Notes: generated from the letters alone by a model not told the origin. Shown: positions 1 to 11,245, counted from the stretch's first letter. The stretch: 64,000 nt of DNA from Candidatus Brocadia sp. (GCA_011525665.1 WYAU01000075.1:1-64000); one strand, 5' to 3'. Numbers and translations: made by a program.

Positions 1-1
1 G

Positions 2-226
2 CTGCGCAGGGCGTGGACGAATTTTGATCTGACGATAGAAGAAGGTCTCAAACAATTGGTGACCATTTGTTCAATGGAAGTGAAGGTGAAAGGTCAAAAT
101 GCGCGTTGTCAGAAGACACCACGCCCAGGAGGGGGCAAGGGTCAAACCTTCATTTATCAATTATCGCATCCTTTTAAAGTTTTCAAGCTTACGTGGCAAG
201 GTATTTTTCGATTTATTCATCGGTAA
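2..226 (+). CDS. Transposase-like ORF, C-terminal fragment (partial)
   Basis: An open frame enters from the left edge of the window and runs 74 codons to a TAA. The encoded tail is basic and contains a stretch resembling the C-terminal end of IS4/IS1634-type transposases (W-T-N-x-D-x-T-I-E-E-G-L), followed by a Gly/Lys-rich linker. I assign it only as transposase-like by general resemblance; no catalytic residue lies in the visible part. The neighbouring PaREP1 gene and palindromic repeats fit an accessory, rearranged edge. It could instead be the end of an unrelated gene. The sequence to the left would decide. Confidence 0.4.
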   Translation: MRRAWTNFDLTIEEGLKQLVTICSMEVKVKGQNARCQKTPRPGGGKGQTFIYQLSHPFKVFKLTWQGIFRFIHR

Positions 227-271
227 ATTTCAATTGCCTCTTTTCGGCTTCTTCAATAAATTTTTGGTAGA

Positions 272-625
272 TTAGTTAAGGCTAAACCGGTTTCGCATCC
301 GTGTGACGAATTGCTTTATCGTCTTTGCGCCTTTTTTGACAGAATCTGGGTGTTCTGCGTTTTCATAGAAGTTTTGATGCAGCCCTTCCGCTATGAGGGA
401 TATGTTGTTGACGCTTTCGTCTTTGAGCTCCCGTGCAATTTCAGCCATGAAAAACTTTATACCCTCATGGGTTTTCAGCGTTTTCCTGCGTTGTGCGGCA
501 ATTGCTTTGACGATCGTGACCGTTGCGCCCCAGAGTTTTTCAGACGCCTGTGACAGATCGCCCTTACGTAGAAGTGTTTCAGCGTCATGTAAGTATTTTT
601 CGCTTAAATTTGTATATTTTTTCAT
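272..625 (-). CDS. PaREP1-family (HEPN-like) protein
   Basis: A 117-residue all-helical protein of the PaREP1/PaREP8 type. It shows the typical core A-x-x-L-L-x-K-G-D-x-x-Q-A-x-E-K-L-W-G-A followed by a second helical half with H-E-G-I. The family is small, common in archaea and thermophiles, related in fold to HEPN domains and without a firm biochemical role. I use the ATG at 625 (MKKYTN) because the longer GTG start at 643 would lie between the -35 and -10 of a good promoter. There is no Shine-Dalgarno sequence. A HEPN-type nuclease partner or toxin role is possible, but no MNT partner sits beside it. Confidence 0.6.
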   Translation of the reverse strand: MKKYTNLSEKYLHDAETLLRKGDLSQASEKLWGATVTIVKAIAAQRRKTLKTHEGIKFFMAEIARELKDESVNNISLIAEGLHQNFYENAEHPDSVKKGAKTIKQFVTRMRNRFSLN

Positions 626-631
626 GACTTT

Positions 632-659
632 ATTATAGCACACATAGTCGTATTTACAA
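632..659 (-). promoter_or_regulatory. Sigma70-like promoter of the PaREP1 gene, apparently leaderless
   Basis: On the minus strand TTGTAA (654-659) and a perfect TATAAT (632-637) are separated by 16 bp. The -10 box ends only 6 bp before the ATG at 625, so transcription would start at or next to the initiation codon. Confidence 0.65.
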
Positions 660-740
660 CCTTTCCCATTCTTTGTTATTGAATTTCGTGATCTTTCGTG
701 TATTTTGTGGGCAATAGGGTGGATTTGCTTATGGTTAATC

Positions 741-790
741 GTTCGACTGAGTGCGTTCGACTGAGCTCACGCCGAAGGCTCACGACGAAG
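741..790. repeat. Dispersed repeat with core GTTCGACTGAGCTCAC
   Basis: The motif GTTCGACTGAG occurs at 741-751 and again at 755-765, the second copy continuing through GCTCAC. The same 17-mer core returns at 1094-1110 inside another repeat. Repeats of this sort are common between genes and no coding function is seen. Confidence 0.6.
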
Positions 791-841
791 TCCGTCGTTC
801 AAGACCGGATTCAGCTTTTTGAAAGATATCTTTCAACTGCT

Positions 842-926
842 CACTCCCAAACGCCTGTTTGGGAGTGTAATGGACGAGAAACTCAGTTTCTCTGCAATTG
901 TGTTCCCAAACAGGAGTTTGGGAACA
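842..926. repeat. Triple-hairpin palindromic element
   Basis: There are three perfect inverted repeats in 85 bp. The first has 11-bp arms CACTCCCAAAC / GTTTGGGAGTG around GCCT (842-867). The second has 7-bp arms GAGAAAC / GTTTCTC around TCA (876-892). The third has 11-bp arms TGTTCCCAAAC / GTTTGGGAACA around AGGA (901-926). The outer two share the core CCCAAAC-N4-GTTTGGG. A 14-nt piece (TTTGGGAACAAGCA) recurs at 54589-54602. Confidence 0.75.
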
Positions 927-1062
927 AGCAGTGGTGGTTATTTAAGGACAATTTTCAAACGGCTAAAATGTTACAGAACTGGATTTCATGTCAGGCATGG
1001 AATGACAGCATGGGGAACATTTTCAAGCGGAAATTAACTATAATAAACACAAAAGAAAAGTT

Positions 1063-1155
1063 GTCATTGCGAGGGCGTTAGCCTGAAGCAATCGTTCGAC
1101 TGAGCTCACGACGACGTCTCAAGGGTGGGATTGCTTCGCTTTCGCTCGCAATGAC
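1063..1155. repeat. REP-like composite inverted repeat
   Basis: The outer arms GTCATTGCGAG (1063-1073) and CTCGCAATGAC (1145-1155) are perfect complements. The inner arms GAAGCAATC (1085-1093) and GATTGCTTC (1129-1137) are too. The GTTCGACTGAGCTCACG repeat (1094-1110) sits in the loop. The element lies downstream of purL and could act as a processing or termination structure. Confidence 0.75.
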
Positions 1156-1192
1156 TATTACATGTCAACTTATTTAAGACATTCACTATATT

Positions 1193-4057
1193 TTACCACC
1201 TCAGCGGCGCCTGCCACGCCTCTTTCAAGTCGGAAATATTTTCGTTAACAATGAGTTTGTTGTTTAAGTCATAGATTTTAAGTAGTGGATCTGATGTTAC
1301 CTTTCCTAAAAGCCCGCATGGAATGCCTTTCATTAACGTCTCAAATTGTTTCTGATGCTCAGGACGTATCTCAACAATAAAGCGGCTGTTTGATTCAGAA
1401 AAGAGAAGGGTGTCATTCCTGTGAATAGGCCCTTCTGTGACTACGCCAGAAAGGTTAAGCAACATGCCATAGCCTCCGGAAAAAGCCATTTCTGCGGCAG
1501 CAACGGCAAGACCGCCTTCGGAACAGTCATGACAGGACATTACAATCCTGCATTTTGTTGCCTGTGATAAGGCATTCATGATTTTTTTCCCCAAGGCTGC
1601 ATCTACCTTCGGGACGTTGTTCCCTTTGTACCCGTGGATATGATAATAGTGTGAACCGCCCAATTCTGGACGAGTGAGACCCACGATATAAATCAGGTTG
1701 CCAGGTTCTTTGGCATCCATTGATACTGCATTCCGAACATCTTCCATTATCGCAACTGCGGAAATAAGTAAAGTTGGTGGGATCACAATCGTTTCCTTAT
1801 CAGTAACGAATTCGTTATTCAGGCTGTCTTTCCCGGAAATAAACGGGGTTCCGTATGCGACTGCAATGTCATAGCAAGCCTGTGCAGCCCTCACGAGGCT
1901 GCCGAGACGGTCTGGTTTGTTGGTGTTGCCCCAGCAGAAGTTATCTAAAAGTGCAACCTGTCCTAAACTTCCGCCAACGGCTATGATCTGCCGCAGCGCC
2001 TCATCAATAGCGGAAGCGGCCATGTGATAAGGATCTATGTCGCCGTATCGGGGGTTCATCCCATTGGATACGATAATACCTTTCTTAGACCCCAGCACAG
2101 GGGTAGCAATACAGGCGTCGCCTGGTCCATCGTTATGAATTCCCTGAAGCGGTTTTAATACGCTTCCGCCCTGTACCTCGTGGTCGTATTGGCGTATGAC
2201 CCATTCCTTGCTGCAGACATTCCATGAAGAAAGTATCTTTTTTAAATCGGTTCCAAAATCTTCTTTTTCGGGTAGGGCAGGTTCCTCAAAGACAGGTTTA
2301 TGCCATGTGGCCTTGCGTTCCAGTCTTGGTATACCTTTGTGGAGAAAATCCATTTCTAGTTCGCCAACCAATTGGGAATTGTAAAACAGGCGCAATATTT
2401 TATCGTTTGTGAATCTTCCGATGACCGTTGCCTCAACGTTTTCTGCCTTAAATAGGTCAAGGATGTCGTCTTCTTTTTCCGGTGGAACGGCGAGTACCAT
2501 ACGTTCCTGTGCCTCCGAAATCCAGATTTCTGTGTAGGAAAGTCCTTCGTATTTCAGGGGTACCTTTTCTAAATTTACCATGGCCCCCAGGTCTTGACCC
2601 ATTTCTCCTACGGCAGAAGATAAACCTCCAGCACCACAATCGGTAATACAGTTGTAGAGCCCTTTATCACGGGCCTGTAAAAGCACGTCCAGTAACGCCT
2701 TTTCCGTTATGGCATTGCCGATCTGTACAGCACCGCCGGACATCTGTTCGGATTGTTCGTGTAACTCAGTTGAAGAGAACGTGGCTCCATGGATGCCGTC
2801 GCGTCCCGTCCTGCCACCGGCAACAACAATGAGGTCATTGGGATGGGCCTCTTTTTGACATTTATCTTTGGGTATAAGACCCACAGTTCCGCAAAAGACT
2901 AATGGATTGCCAATATATCGCTCATCAAAGAAGATAGCGCCGTTGGCAGTGGGGATGCCCATGCGGTTGCCATAATCTCTTACGCCGGCAACAACGCCCT
3001 TGAAAATTCTCTTTGGATGTAAAACGCCCTTGGGGATTTTATCCGGTGGGGTATCCGGGAGACCGAAACAAAATACATCCGTATTAAGGATGGGCTTCCC
3101 TCCCAATCCTGTGCCCATTATATCCCTGATTACACCCCCAACGCCTGTATTGGCGCCTCCATACGGTTCGATGGCGGACGGGTGGTTGTGGGTTTCTACC
3201 TTAAAACAAACATTGTAATAGTCATCAAACTGAACAATGCCCGCGTTGTCTTTAAACACAGAAACACACCAGGGTTTATTGAGTTCTTTTGTGGCCTTCA
3301 TGATGGTATTTTGCAAAAGATTGTCGATTCTATTCCCGTTGAAATCAATAATACCTTTGAAGGTTTTGTGGACGCAGTGTTCAGACCATGTCTGTGCAAT
3401 TGTTTCGAGTTCGATGTCGGTAGGTTCCCGGTTAATGGACTTATAATATTTTTGGATAGATTGCATCTCTGGTAAATTTAAGGATAACTGGCCACGGATA
3501 CTAATCTCTTCCAACTGTGTATTATCAGCATGTAATAACGGTACGGTCTGCTTTTTAAAGGCATACTGAATATTGCCATGATCGTAATTGGGTGTTTCGG
3601 GGTAAATAAAGACATCTTCTATCTTTGTGTTTGCAAGGACTTTGGTTGCTATGCTGCGGATTGCTTCATTGGATATATTCCCGTCGATTAGATACTTTTG
3701 TGCGGTTTTAACGCCATCGATGTTTATTCCTATATCACGAAGTGCCTTCAAAACCGATTGCTCGATAGGATCCATGACGCCGGGCTTACGGCTAATTTCG
3801 ACAATATGATGTCCCAAGTCCGCAATCCGAAATCCGAAGTCCGAAATCTGATAGTCTTGTGTAATCGTATCCACCAGGAGTTTTTGGGCAATGGTGTCCA
3901 GATCGTTTTTGCTTACATTCCCAAAAATGATATAGACCTGGCGGACCCTGACGTTTGTAACTCCCCGGAAACCAAATGTCTCAATGTCTGATCGTATATT
4001 GTTTCCTAAAGGATCGGGAAATTCGTTTTTAAAAAATACTTCAATTCTTGAGTACAT
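1193..4057 (-). CDS. purL: Phosphoribosylformylglycinamidine synthase, PurS-like/PurL fusion
   Basis: This is the glutamine-dependent, ATP-using fourth step of purine synthesis (FGAR to FGAM). The 954 residues fall between small PurL (about 740) and large PurL (about 1300). Residues 1-170 form two PurS-like units. The PurL core then shows the active-site S-E-H-C-V-H-K at 225-231 and an ATP-binding V-E-T-H-N-H-P segment with the G-G-A-N-T-G-V-G-G loop. No C-terminal glutaminase domain is present, so a separate PurQ is expected. ATG at 4057 lacks a clear Shine-Dalgarno sequence and lies 13 nt after the tyrA stop, suggesting co-transcription. Residues 69-81 are encoded by a 7-bp tandem repeat at the junction of the two PurS-like units. 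Confidence 0.95.
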   Translation of the reverse strand: MYSRIEVFFKNEFPDPLGNNIRSDIETFGFRGVTNVRVRQVYIIFGNVSKNDLDTIAQKLLVDTITQDYQISDFGFRIADLGHHIVEISRKPGVMDPIEQSVLKALRDIGINIDGVKTAQKYLIDGNISNEAIRSIATKVLANTKIEDVFIYPETPNYDHGNIQYAFKKQTVPLLHADNTQLEEISIRGQLSLNLPEMQSIQKYYKSINREPTDIELETIAQTWSEHCVHKTFKGIIDFNGNRIDNLLQNTIMKATKELNKPWCVSVFKDNAGIVQFDDYYNVCFKVETHNHPSAIEPYGGANTGVGGVIRDIMGTGLGGKPILNTDVFCFGLPDTPPDKIPKGVLHPKRIFKGVVAGVRDYGNRMGIPTANGAIFFDERYIGNPLVFCGTVGLIPKDKCQKEAHPNDLIVVAGGRTGRDGIHGATFSSTELHEQSEQMSGGAVQIGNAITEKALLDVLLQARDKGLYNCITDCGAGGLSSAVGEMGQDLGAMVNLEKVPLKYEGLSYTEIWISEAQERMVLAVPPEKEDDILDLFKAENVEATVIGRFTNDKILRLFYNSQLVGELEMDFLHKGIPRLERKATWHKPVFEEPALPEKEDFGTDLKKILSSWNVCSKEWVIRQYDHEVQGGSVLKPLQGIHNDGPGDACIATPVLGSKKGIIVSNGMNPRYGDIDPYHMAASAIDEALRQIIAVGGSLGQVALLDNFCWGNTNKPDRLGSLVRAAQACYDIAVAYGTPFISGKDSLNNEFVTDKETIVIPPTLLISAVAIMEDVRNAVSMDAKEPGNLIYIVGLTRPELGGSHYYHIHGYKGNNVPKVDAALGKKIMNALSQATKCRIVMSCHDCSEGGLAVAAAEMAFSGGYGMLLNLSGVVTEGPIHRNDTLLFSESNSRFIVEIRPEHQKQFETLMKGIPCGLLGKVTSDPLLKIYDLNNKLIVNENISDLKEAWQAPLRW
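3817..3851. repeat. Five 7-bp tandem units inside purL
   Basis: Consecutive heptamers read AGTCCGC, AATCCGA, AATCCGA, AGTCCGA, AATCTGA. The array stays in frame on the minus strand and encodes roughly I-S-D-F-G-F-R-I-A-D-L. Heptamer arrays of this kind are normally found between genes. Confidence 0.8.
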
Positions 4058-4070
4058 GGGATTTATTTGT

Positions 4071-4931
4071 TTATGCCTTGTTTTTTGAGTTGTTCTGAAA
4101 CACGCTATCGCGTGATAACTTTGCCTTTTTTAACCTGTCCAGGAGCAGAGTGTCGTTTTTCTTTAAAAGATCGTTTCTGAATCCGGCAAGCTCAGTCATA
4201 AATTGGTCAATTGATTTTATTACATTTTCACGGTTTTGATCAAAGATATTTATCCATAGCTCCGGGTCGCCGGACGCTACCCTTGTGGTATCCCTTAATC
4301 CGCTGGCGCCATAAACGAGATGTTCCTGTTTGATGGAATTCACCAGACATGAGGCAATCAGGTGGGGCAAGTGACTTACGTACGCAAGTATTTCATCATG
4401 TTGTTCCGGCTTTAAATATATTATTTTTGCTCCCAAAAGTTGCCACAGAGAAGAAATGGTTTCCAACCCCTTTGGATTTTTGTTTGAAGGCGTTATGATG
4501 CAATTGCAGCCGACAAAAAGGTCCGGTGATGCAAACTCAACGCCTCTTTGCTCTGAACCTGCAATCGGGTGCGCACCGATAAATGAGATGTCTTTCCTTA
4601 TATTATGGGTAATTTGTTGGACTATGTAATTCTTTGTGCTGCCTACATCGGTGAGGATAGCGTTACTTTTCATGAATGGGATAACTTTTTTTGCAGTATC
4701 AATAATCTGGTTTACCGATGTTGCAAGTATTACAATATCCGCATCTTTTACTGCCTCCTCAGGATTTAAAATCCCGATATCAATGGCAAGCATTTTAAGG
4801 GCATTTTCGATAGATGAAGCCCTGTGACCCACGCCAATAACGGTCTTTGCCAGATTTCTTTTTTTCAGTCCCAGGCCAATAGAGCCACCAATTAGTCCCG
4901 GACCAATGATACAGACGGTTCCGAATTGCAT
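4071..4931 (-). CDS. tyrA: Prephenate dehydrogenase
   Basis: A TyrA-family NAD(P)-dependent dehydrogenase that oxidises prephenate (or arogenate) in tyrosine synthesis. The 286-residue form begins at ATG 4931. A longer frame would need the TTG at 4976. The N-terminus carries the dinucleotide fold G-P-G-L-I-G-G-S (about residues 9-16). It is followed by T-D-V-G-S-T-K, the substrate-binding G-A-H-P-I-A-G-S-E motif and the helical S-H-L-P-H-L-I-A segment typical of the family. No ACT or chorismate mutase domain is fused. It directly precedes purL on the same strand. Confidence 0.92.
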   Translation of the reverse strand: MQFGTVCIIGPGLIGGSIGLGLKKRNLAKTVIGVGHRASSIENALKMLAIDIGILNPEEAVKDADIVILATSVNQIIDTAKKVIPFMKSNAILTDVGSTKNYIVQQITHNIRKDISFIGAHPIAGSEQRGVEFASPDLFVGCNCIITPSNKNPKGLETISSLWQLLGAKIIYLKPEQHDEILAYVSHLPHLIASCLVNSIKQEHLVYGASGLRDTTRVASGDPELWINIFDQNRENVIKSIDQFMTELAGFRNDLLKKNDTLLLDRLKKAKLSRDSVFQNNSKNKA

Positions 4932-5024
4932 GTAATCACTATCCACTGGAAAAATTTCTCTATTAAAGAAAAGCAAATGTTACCTATCGGGCATGTGTTT
5001 GTCAATATTTTAACGGGGCAGTGT

Positions 5025-5561
5025 CTATGTTGCACTGTGATCTATTCTAAACCACATTTCATAAAGGGGGATAAAGATGTATGCCCCAAAGCTCAGCATG
5101 AGGAGGATATTGGAGATGGTAAAGGTAATAACAAAATGAGGGGATGCGTATCGGATAAGCCATGGGGCTGCAAGATTCAATATAATCCCTGTAAATGACA
5201 CCCCATATATCGTAATCTTTAATCCCTCGCGCGTATGCGTCATCGCCATAATGCGGGAGAGAATAAATACGACGATGGGAATTGAAAAGCTATGTGTATG
5301 GGTAACTTCTAACAACTCCCGGTAGGTTTTCGGGAAAAACAGTCCTTCTTCGAGTTTTAATCTGTTTTCTTCTGCCGATAGGGGGGTATCGATTTCATCT
5401 TCTTCATCGCCACAATAGTACCGGATCGTTTTTTGTGCGGAAAAGCCGGTCCTCTCATAATAATTCAGGAAGCCAATGCCGATGGCAATGGCCATGATCG
5501 ATAGGAAAAAGGTAAAAAAAATCTTATTACTGATTGGAAGCGACCACATGCCACCGGACAT
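5025..5561 (-). CDS. Four-helix membrane protein with H-T-H-S-F motif
   Basis: A 178-residue integral membrane protein. It has one helix near residues 15-35, a soluble acidic stretch, then three helices from about residue 88 to the C-terminus. The motif T-H-T-H-S-F just before the second helix is histidine-rich and could bind heme or metal, which is inference. I recognise a general resemblance to small uncharacterised membrane proteins but assign no function. The start at ATG 5561 is set by a strong AGGAG six nt upstream. The gene overlaps the 3' end of the upstream FMN-binding/ApbE gene by 35 nt, so the two are translationally coupled and may form one membrane redox unit. Confidence 0.7.
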   Translation of the reverse strand: MSGGMWSLPISNKIFFTFFLSIMAIAIGIGFLNYYERTGFSAQKTIRYYCGDEEDEIDTPLSAEENRLKLEEGLFFPKTYRELLEVTHTHSFSIPIVVFILSRIMAMTHTREGLKITIYGVSFTGIILNLAAPWLIRYASPHFVITFTISNILLMLSFGAYIFIPLYEMWFRIDHSAT

Positions 5562-7317
5562 TGTCTTCTCCTTCAACACGGGTTTTTTTGAATTTATCTG
5601 TGAATCCCTTCGTCATATCAATCATGAGTTTTCCGTCCGTTCCCTCGTACGCAATCATGGCATGTGTATCAGGAATATTCCTGATAATCTCCATGCCCTT
5701 TTCAGCGCCGAGGACGAAGACAGTGGTTGAGAGTGCATCAACCTCCGTACCTGTAGGGGCTATGATTGTTACAGCAATTGTACCACTTACCGGCCTCCCT
5801 GTCCGGGGGTCGATGATGTGAGAGTACCGCTTCCCATTGATTTCAAAGAAACGTTCGTAATCCCCTGACGTGGCCGTGGCTTCATCCTTAAGTTCCAGAT
5901 AACCCAGGATCTCATTTTTGTCTCGCGGATGTTGTATGCCGATCTTCCACGCATTTTTGCCGTTGGGAGCGCCGAGTACGTAAATATTTCCGCCAAGATT
6001 AATGCAGGCATTGTTTATATCGTATTTCTTTATGATTTCCAGCGCCTTATCCACGGCATATCCCTTTCCAATAGCGCCCAGATCAATTTGGGTTTTTGCA
6101 TTTTTAAAAAATACGGTGCTTGGTTTTTGGGGATCGTTGCTTTTGTTTATTACAACATTTTTATAGGAGATGGCTGGTAAAAGCCTTTCTATTTCTTTAT
6201 TGGACGGTAAGTGTTCTTTCTCATTAAAAAATCCCCAAAGAGCAACGATAGGTGCGATAGTGACATCAAAGGCACCACTGCTCAGTTCACTATAATATTG
6301 CGATTGCTCAATCACACCAAGGAGTTCTCCCTGACAGGGAACAGGTGATTTTACTGCCTTTTTATTTAATTGAGAAAGTTCGCTATCATCTTTGTAATTA
6401 CTCATAATGCGGTCCATGCGTTCCATTTCATCCAACGCCTCTTCAATGGCCCTGCCTGCTGTTTTTTCATCATGTGAGTACACGGATACCTCAGCAAAGG
6501 TGCCCATAATCAAGCGAGTCTGTTTCAGCAATTTTACGTCAGAGGATGAATCCTTCCGGTCATTGTTTGCTTTTTGAATGTCAATTTCATTATTATTTCT
6601 GTTTTGAGATTTGTTCGCCCCGCTGTTGGGTTTTTCTTCTTCGGGTGTTACCAAATTTCCGTTTGCTAATTTAATATCATCCCCATTTCTTTTCCCGCTG
6701 AGGTAATATTCGTTAACGACAGCAAGTACCTTTCTTACGCCGGCGCACATATACTGCACTGACATGGTGGCCCCTGTGATATTAATTATGTCTTTGTTTA
6801 TACGGATCGGATTTTTGAGGGATTTGCCAATAAATTGGTAAAGGAAGCGTTTTCTGGCAATCTCTCCGCCGCGACTTTCGCGATAAACGAGGACAGCGAC
6901 GTTATCGATTTTCCCCTTCGGGCTTACAGAGACGATGAAGGTAAAGGGGTGAAACTTTCCAATCTCCTCCGTAATAATTGCATATCCCTTTACAACATCG
7001 TTCTTTTTTCCGGTGTAGACCCTAAATCCATCCTCATAGAGCCTTCTGGCAAGAAGTTTTTCAAGATGTTTTTTTTCTTCGGGAGTCATTATAAATTCAT
7101 CTGTTACAATCTCTTCACATTCGGGGAAGACAAAGGCAAGTGCCTGTTCTTCTGTGAGATAGGTCTGGAGCTGAAAATTATCGGACGGTTCAGCCTCTGT
7201 TTGCGCCTTTGCCGTAACGGAAATAAGGAAAATCTGAACGAACGGTAAAGAAAGAAATATTGTAAGTATGGAGAGGATGCGTTTTGTCATCATAATATAT
7301 TTGATCAAAGGGTTCAT
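5527..7317 (-). CDS. FMN-binding (NqrC/RnfG-like) domain fused to ApbE flavin transferase
   Basis: A 596-residue exported fusion protein. A hydrophobic signal or anchor (about 11-35) precedes an FMN-binding domain (about 75-205) with the flavinylation motif T-G-A-T at 181-184; in this family FMN is linked through phosphate to the last Thr. A polar Asn/Lys-rich linker (about 210-262) follows. Then comes an ApbE domain with the diagnostic D-L-G-A-I-G-K-G-Y, D-P-R-T-G-R-P-V and D-A-L-S-T-T motifs. ApbE transfers FMN from FAD to such Thr residues, so enzyme and substrate are on one chain. Start is ATG 7317, or less likely ATG 7293. The overlapping downstream membrane protein is its likely partner. 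Confidence 0.9.
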   Translation of the reverse strand: MNPLIKYIMMTKRILSILTIFLSLPFVQIFLISVTAKAQTEAEPSDNFQLQTYLTEEQALAFVFPECEEIVTDEFIMTPEEKKHLEKLLARRLYEDGFRVYTGKKNDVVKGYAIITEEIGKFHPFTFIVSVSPKGKIDNVAVLVYRESRGGEIARKRFLYQFIGKSLKNPIRINKDIINITGATMSVQYMCAGVRKVLAVVNEYYLSGKRNGDDIKLANGNLVTPEEEKPNSGANKSQNRNNNEIDIQKANNDRKDSSSDVKLLKQTRLIMGTFAEVSVYSHDEKTAGRAIEEALDEMERMDRIMSNYKDDSELSQLNKKAVKSPVPCQGELLGVIEQSQYYSELSSGAFDVTIAPIVALWGFFNEKEHLPSNKEIERLLPAISYKNVVINKSNDPQKPSTVFFKNAKTQIDLGAIGKGYAVDKALEIIKKYDINNACINLGGNIYVLGAPNGKNAWKIGIQHPRDKNEILGYLELKDEATATSGDYERFFEINGKRYSHIIDPRTGRPVSGTIAVTIIAPTGTEVDALSTTVFVLGAEKGMEIIRNIPDTHAMIAYEGTDGKLMIDMTKGFTDKFKKTRVEGEDNVRWHVVASNQ

Positions 7318-7415
7318 TTTTTAAAAAGTTGACGGGGGTGTTTCAGTAAGTTTCTGTGATACGTATTTGCCGCTTTTTGTGAAACCGGAAGGCTCTTCAA
7401 TTATAGCTTACGGAG

Positions 7416-7916
7416 CTATTGCGGAGTATTCACCTGATTATTGAGGATATTTTCCAGTCTTTCCAAAAACTCTTTCTCTATCATTCCATCTGAGGGAGTA
7501 CGATTCCACCGGTATGCCTGACTACCGCCAGGAGCCTTTTCTTCAATCTGGGTGTGTATGGAAACATAGGTTTTATTTTGGTCGTTAGTCACTTTAACGA
7601 AGAGACGATAACGTTCCTGCCATTTTCCTTCCAAAAGGAGTCCGGAAGTCCTTTTGGCCGACCAGCCTTTAACCCACTGGGTTCTTAAAAAGCCGTTTTC
7701 TTTATCCTGAATTTCAATGGGAATTCCTTCCGCTGACTGAATTACCGCATCCCATACCGTATCTGTATCACGGTCAAAATAGCGGGAAACAGTCGCCATA
7801 TTTCTCAGACTACGTCCCCTGGCGGCACATCCCGTGAAGTTGACAGTAACAATGGCAACCGCTAATAACCCGAGTATAATACTGTATCGGGTATTTGATA
7901 CCCTTTCGTACTTCAT
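7416..7916 (-). CDS. Putative lipoprotein, BamC-like character
   Basis: A 166-residue predicted lipoprotein. A signal helix (about 11-27) ends at F-T-G-C, so Cys30 is the likely lipidated residue. The mature part is a single alpha/beta domain (R-Y-F-D-R-D-x-x-x-V-W-D-A-V ... W-x-x-R-Y-R-L-F-V-K-V) recalling the helix-grip repeats of BamC/NlpB-type lipoproteins. That resemblance is by pattern only. It stands alone between the ApbE fusion and a thioredoxin-like gene, both also exported. Confidence 0.6.
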   Translation of the reverse strand: MKYERVSNTRYSIILGLLAVAIVTVNFTGCAARGRSLRNMATVSRYFDRDTDTVWDAVIQSAEGIPIEIQDKENGFLRTQWVKGWSAKRTSGLLLEGKWQERYRLFVKVTNDQNKTYVSIHTQIEEKAPGGSQAYRWNRTPSDGMIEKEFLERLENILNNQVNTPQ

Positions 7917-8025
7917 AAAGATAAAAATACTAACAGAAATAACAATCTTTTAGAAACACACGGAAAAGCAAAAACTCCTGTATACCCTCGACGAATGATT
8001 TCCCTTTCAGGCGCTATTTTTCCCC

Positions 8026-8496
8026 TTATTTCTTCAGCAATACGCTTATTTCATCATCAAACTCTTTTTCTGACACATAACCAATATGCGTATTGGCCAC
8101 TTTTCCATCTTTCCCGTAGACAAGAGTTGTCGGGTACGCCCGGAGGTTGTACGCCCCGGCAATATCTTCTCCTCCAAGGTAAACGGGATAATTAATACCC
8201 ATTTTCTTTATAAACGATGGAACTACTTCTGATCCGTTTTCGTCAAAGGCAATCCCGATAATCTCTACGTTTCCCTTATATTTATTGTAAAGATTTATAA
8301 AACCCGGTATCTCTTTTCTGCACGGAGGACACCAGGTTGCCCACAGATCAACAACGACCACCTTGCCCTTGTTCCGGTCAAGCAGGGTGTTTAATTCTGC
8401 AAGATTTATCGAATTAACGGAATCCCCAGCGCAGGTAATTACGGCGGGTATAGAGAGAACCATTACAAACAAAAAAACAAAACACCTGTGCTTCAT
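8026..8496 (-). CDS. TlpA/ResA-like exported thioredoxin
   Basis: A 156-residue thiol-disulfide protein. The N-terminus from ATG 8496 (M-K-H-R-C-F-V-F-L-F) is a signal peptide; a longer frame from 8526 would bury it. The thioredoxin fold carries W-A-T-W-C-P-P-C-R-K, the classic TlpA/ResA active site with Pro-Pro between the cysteines, and a cis-Pro region (A-Y-P-T-T). Family members keep apocytochrome c cysteines reduced for heme attachment, which suits an organism with c-type cytochromes. It is an ordinary CxxC enzyme, unlike the UxxC protein encoded at 21600-22169. Confidence 0.88.
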   Translation of the reverse strand: MKHRCFVFLFVMVLSIPAVITCAGDSVNSINLAELNTLLDRNKGKVVVVDLWATWCPPCRKEIPGFINLYNKYKGNVEIIGIAFDENGSEVVPSFIKKMGINYPVYLGGEDIAGAYNLRAYPTTLVYGKDGKVANTHIGYVSEKEFDDEISVLLKK

Positions 8497-8635
8497 GCTT
8501 ATTATTTTATTCACGACTTGCTCCATTCGTTAATGTGTAAGAGTTTTTTCACAAGCATTCAAATCCCAATGCCGGTGCATGGGTTAGTATTTTTGTACTG
8601 CGCTGTGTATTTCATGGTAAACGAATAATTGATTT

Positions 8636-11245
<2,610 letters not shown>

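Noticed and set aside
698-1081. Plus-strand open frame of 127 codons
   Set aside because: It runs through dispersed palindromic repeats, has no ribosome-binding site and no recognisable domain.
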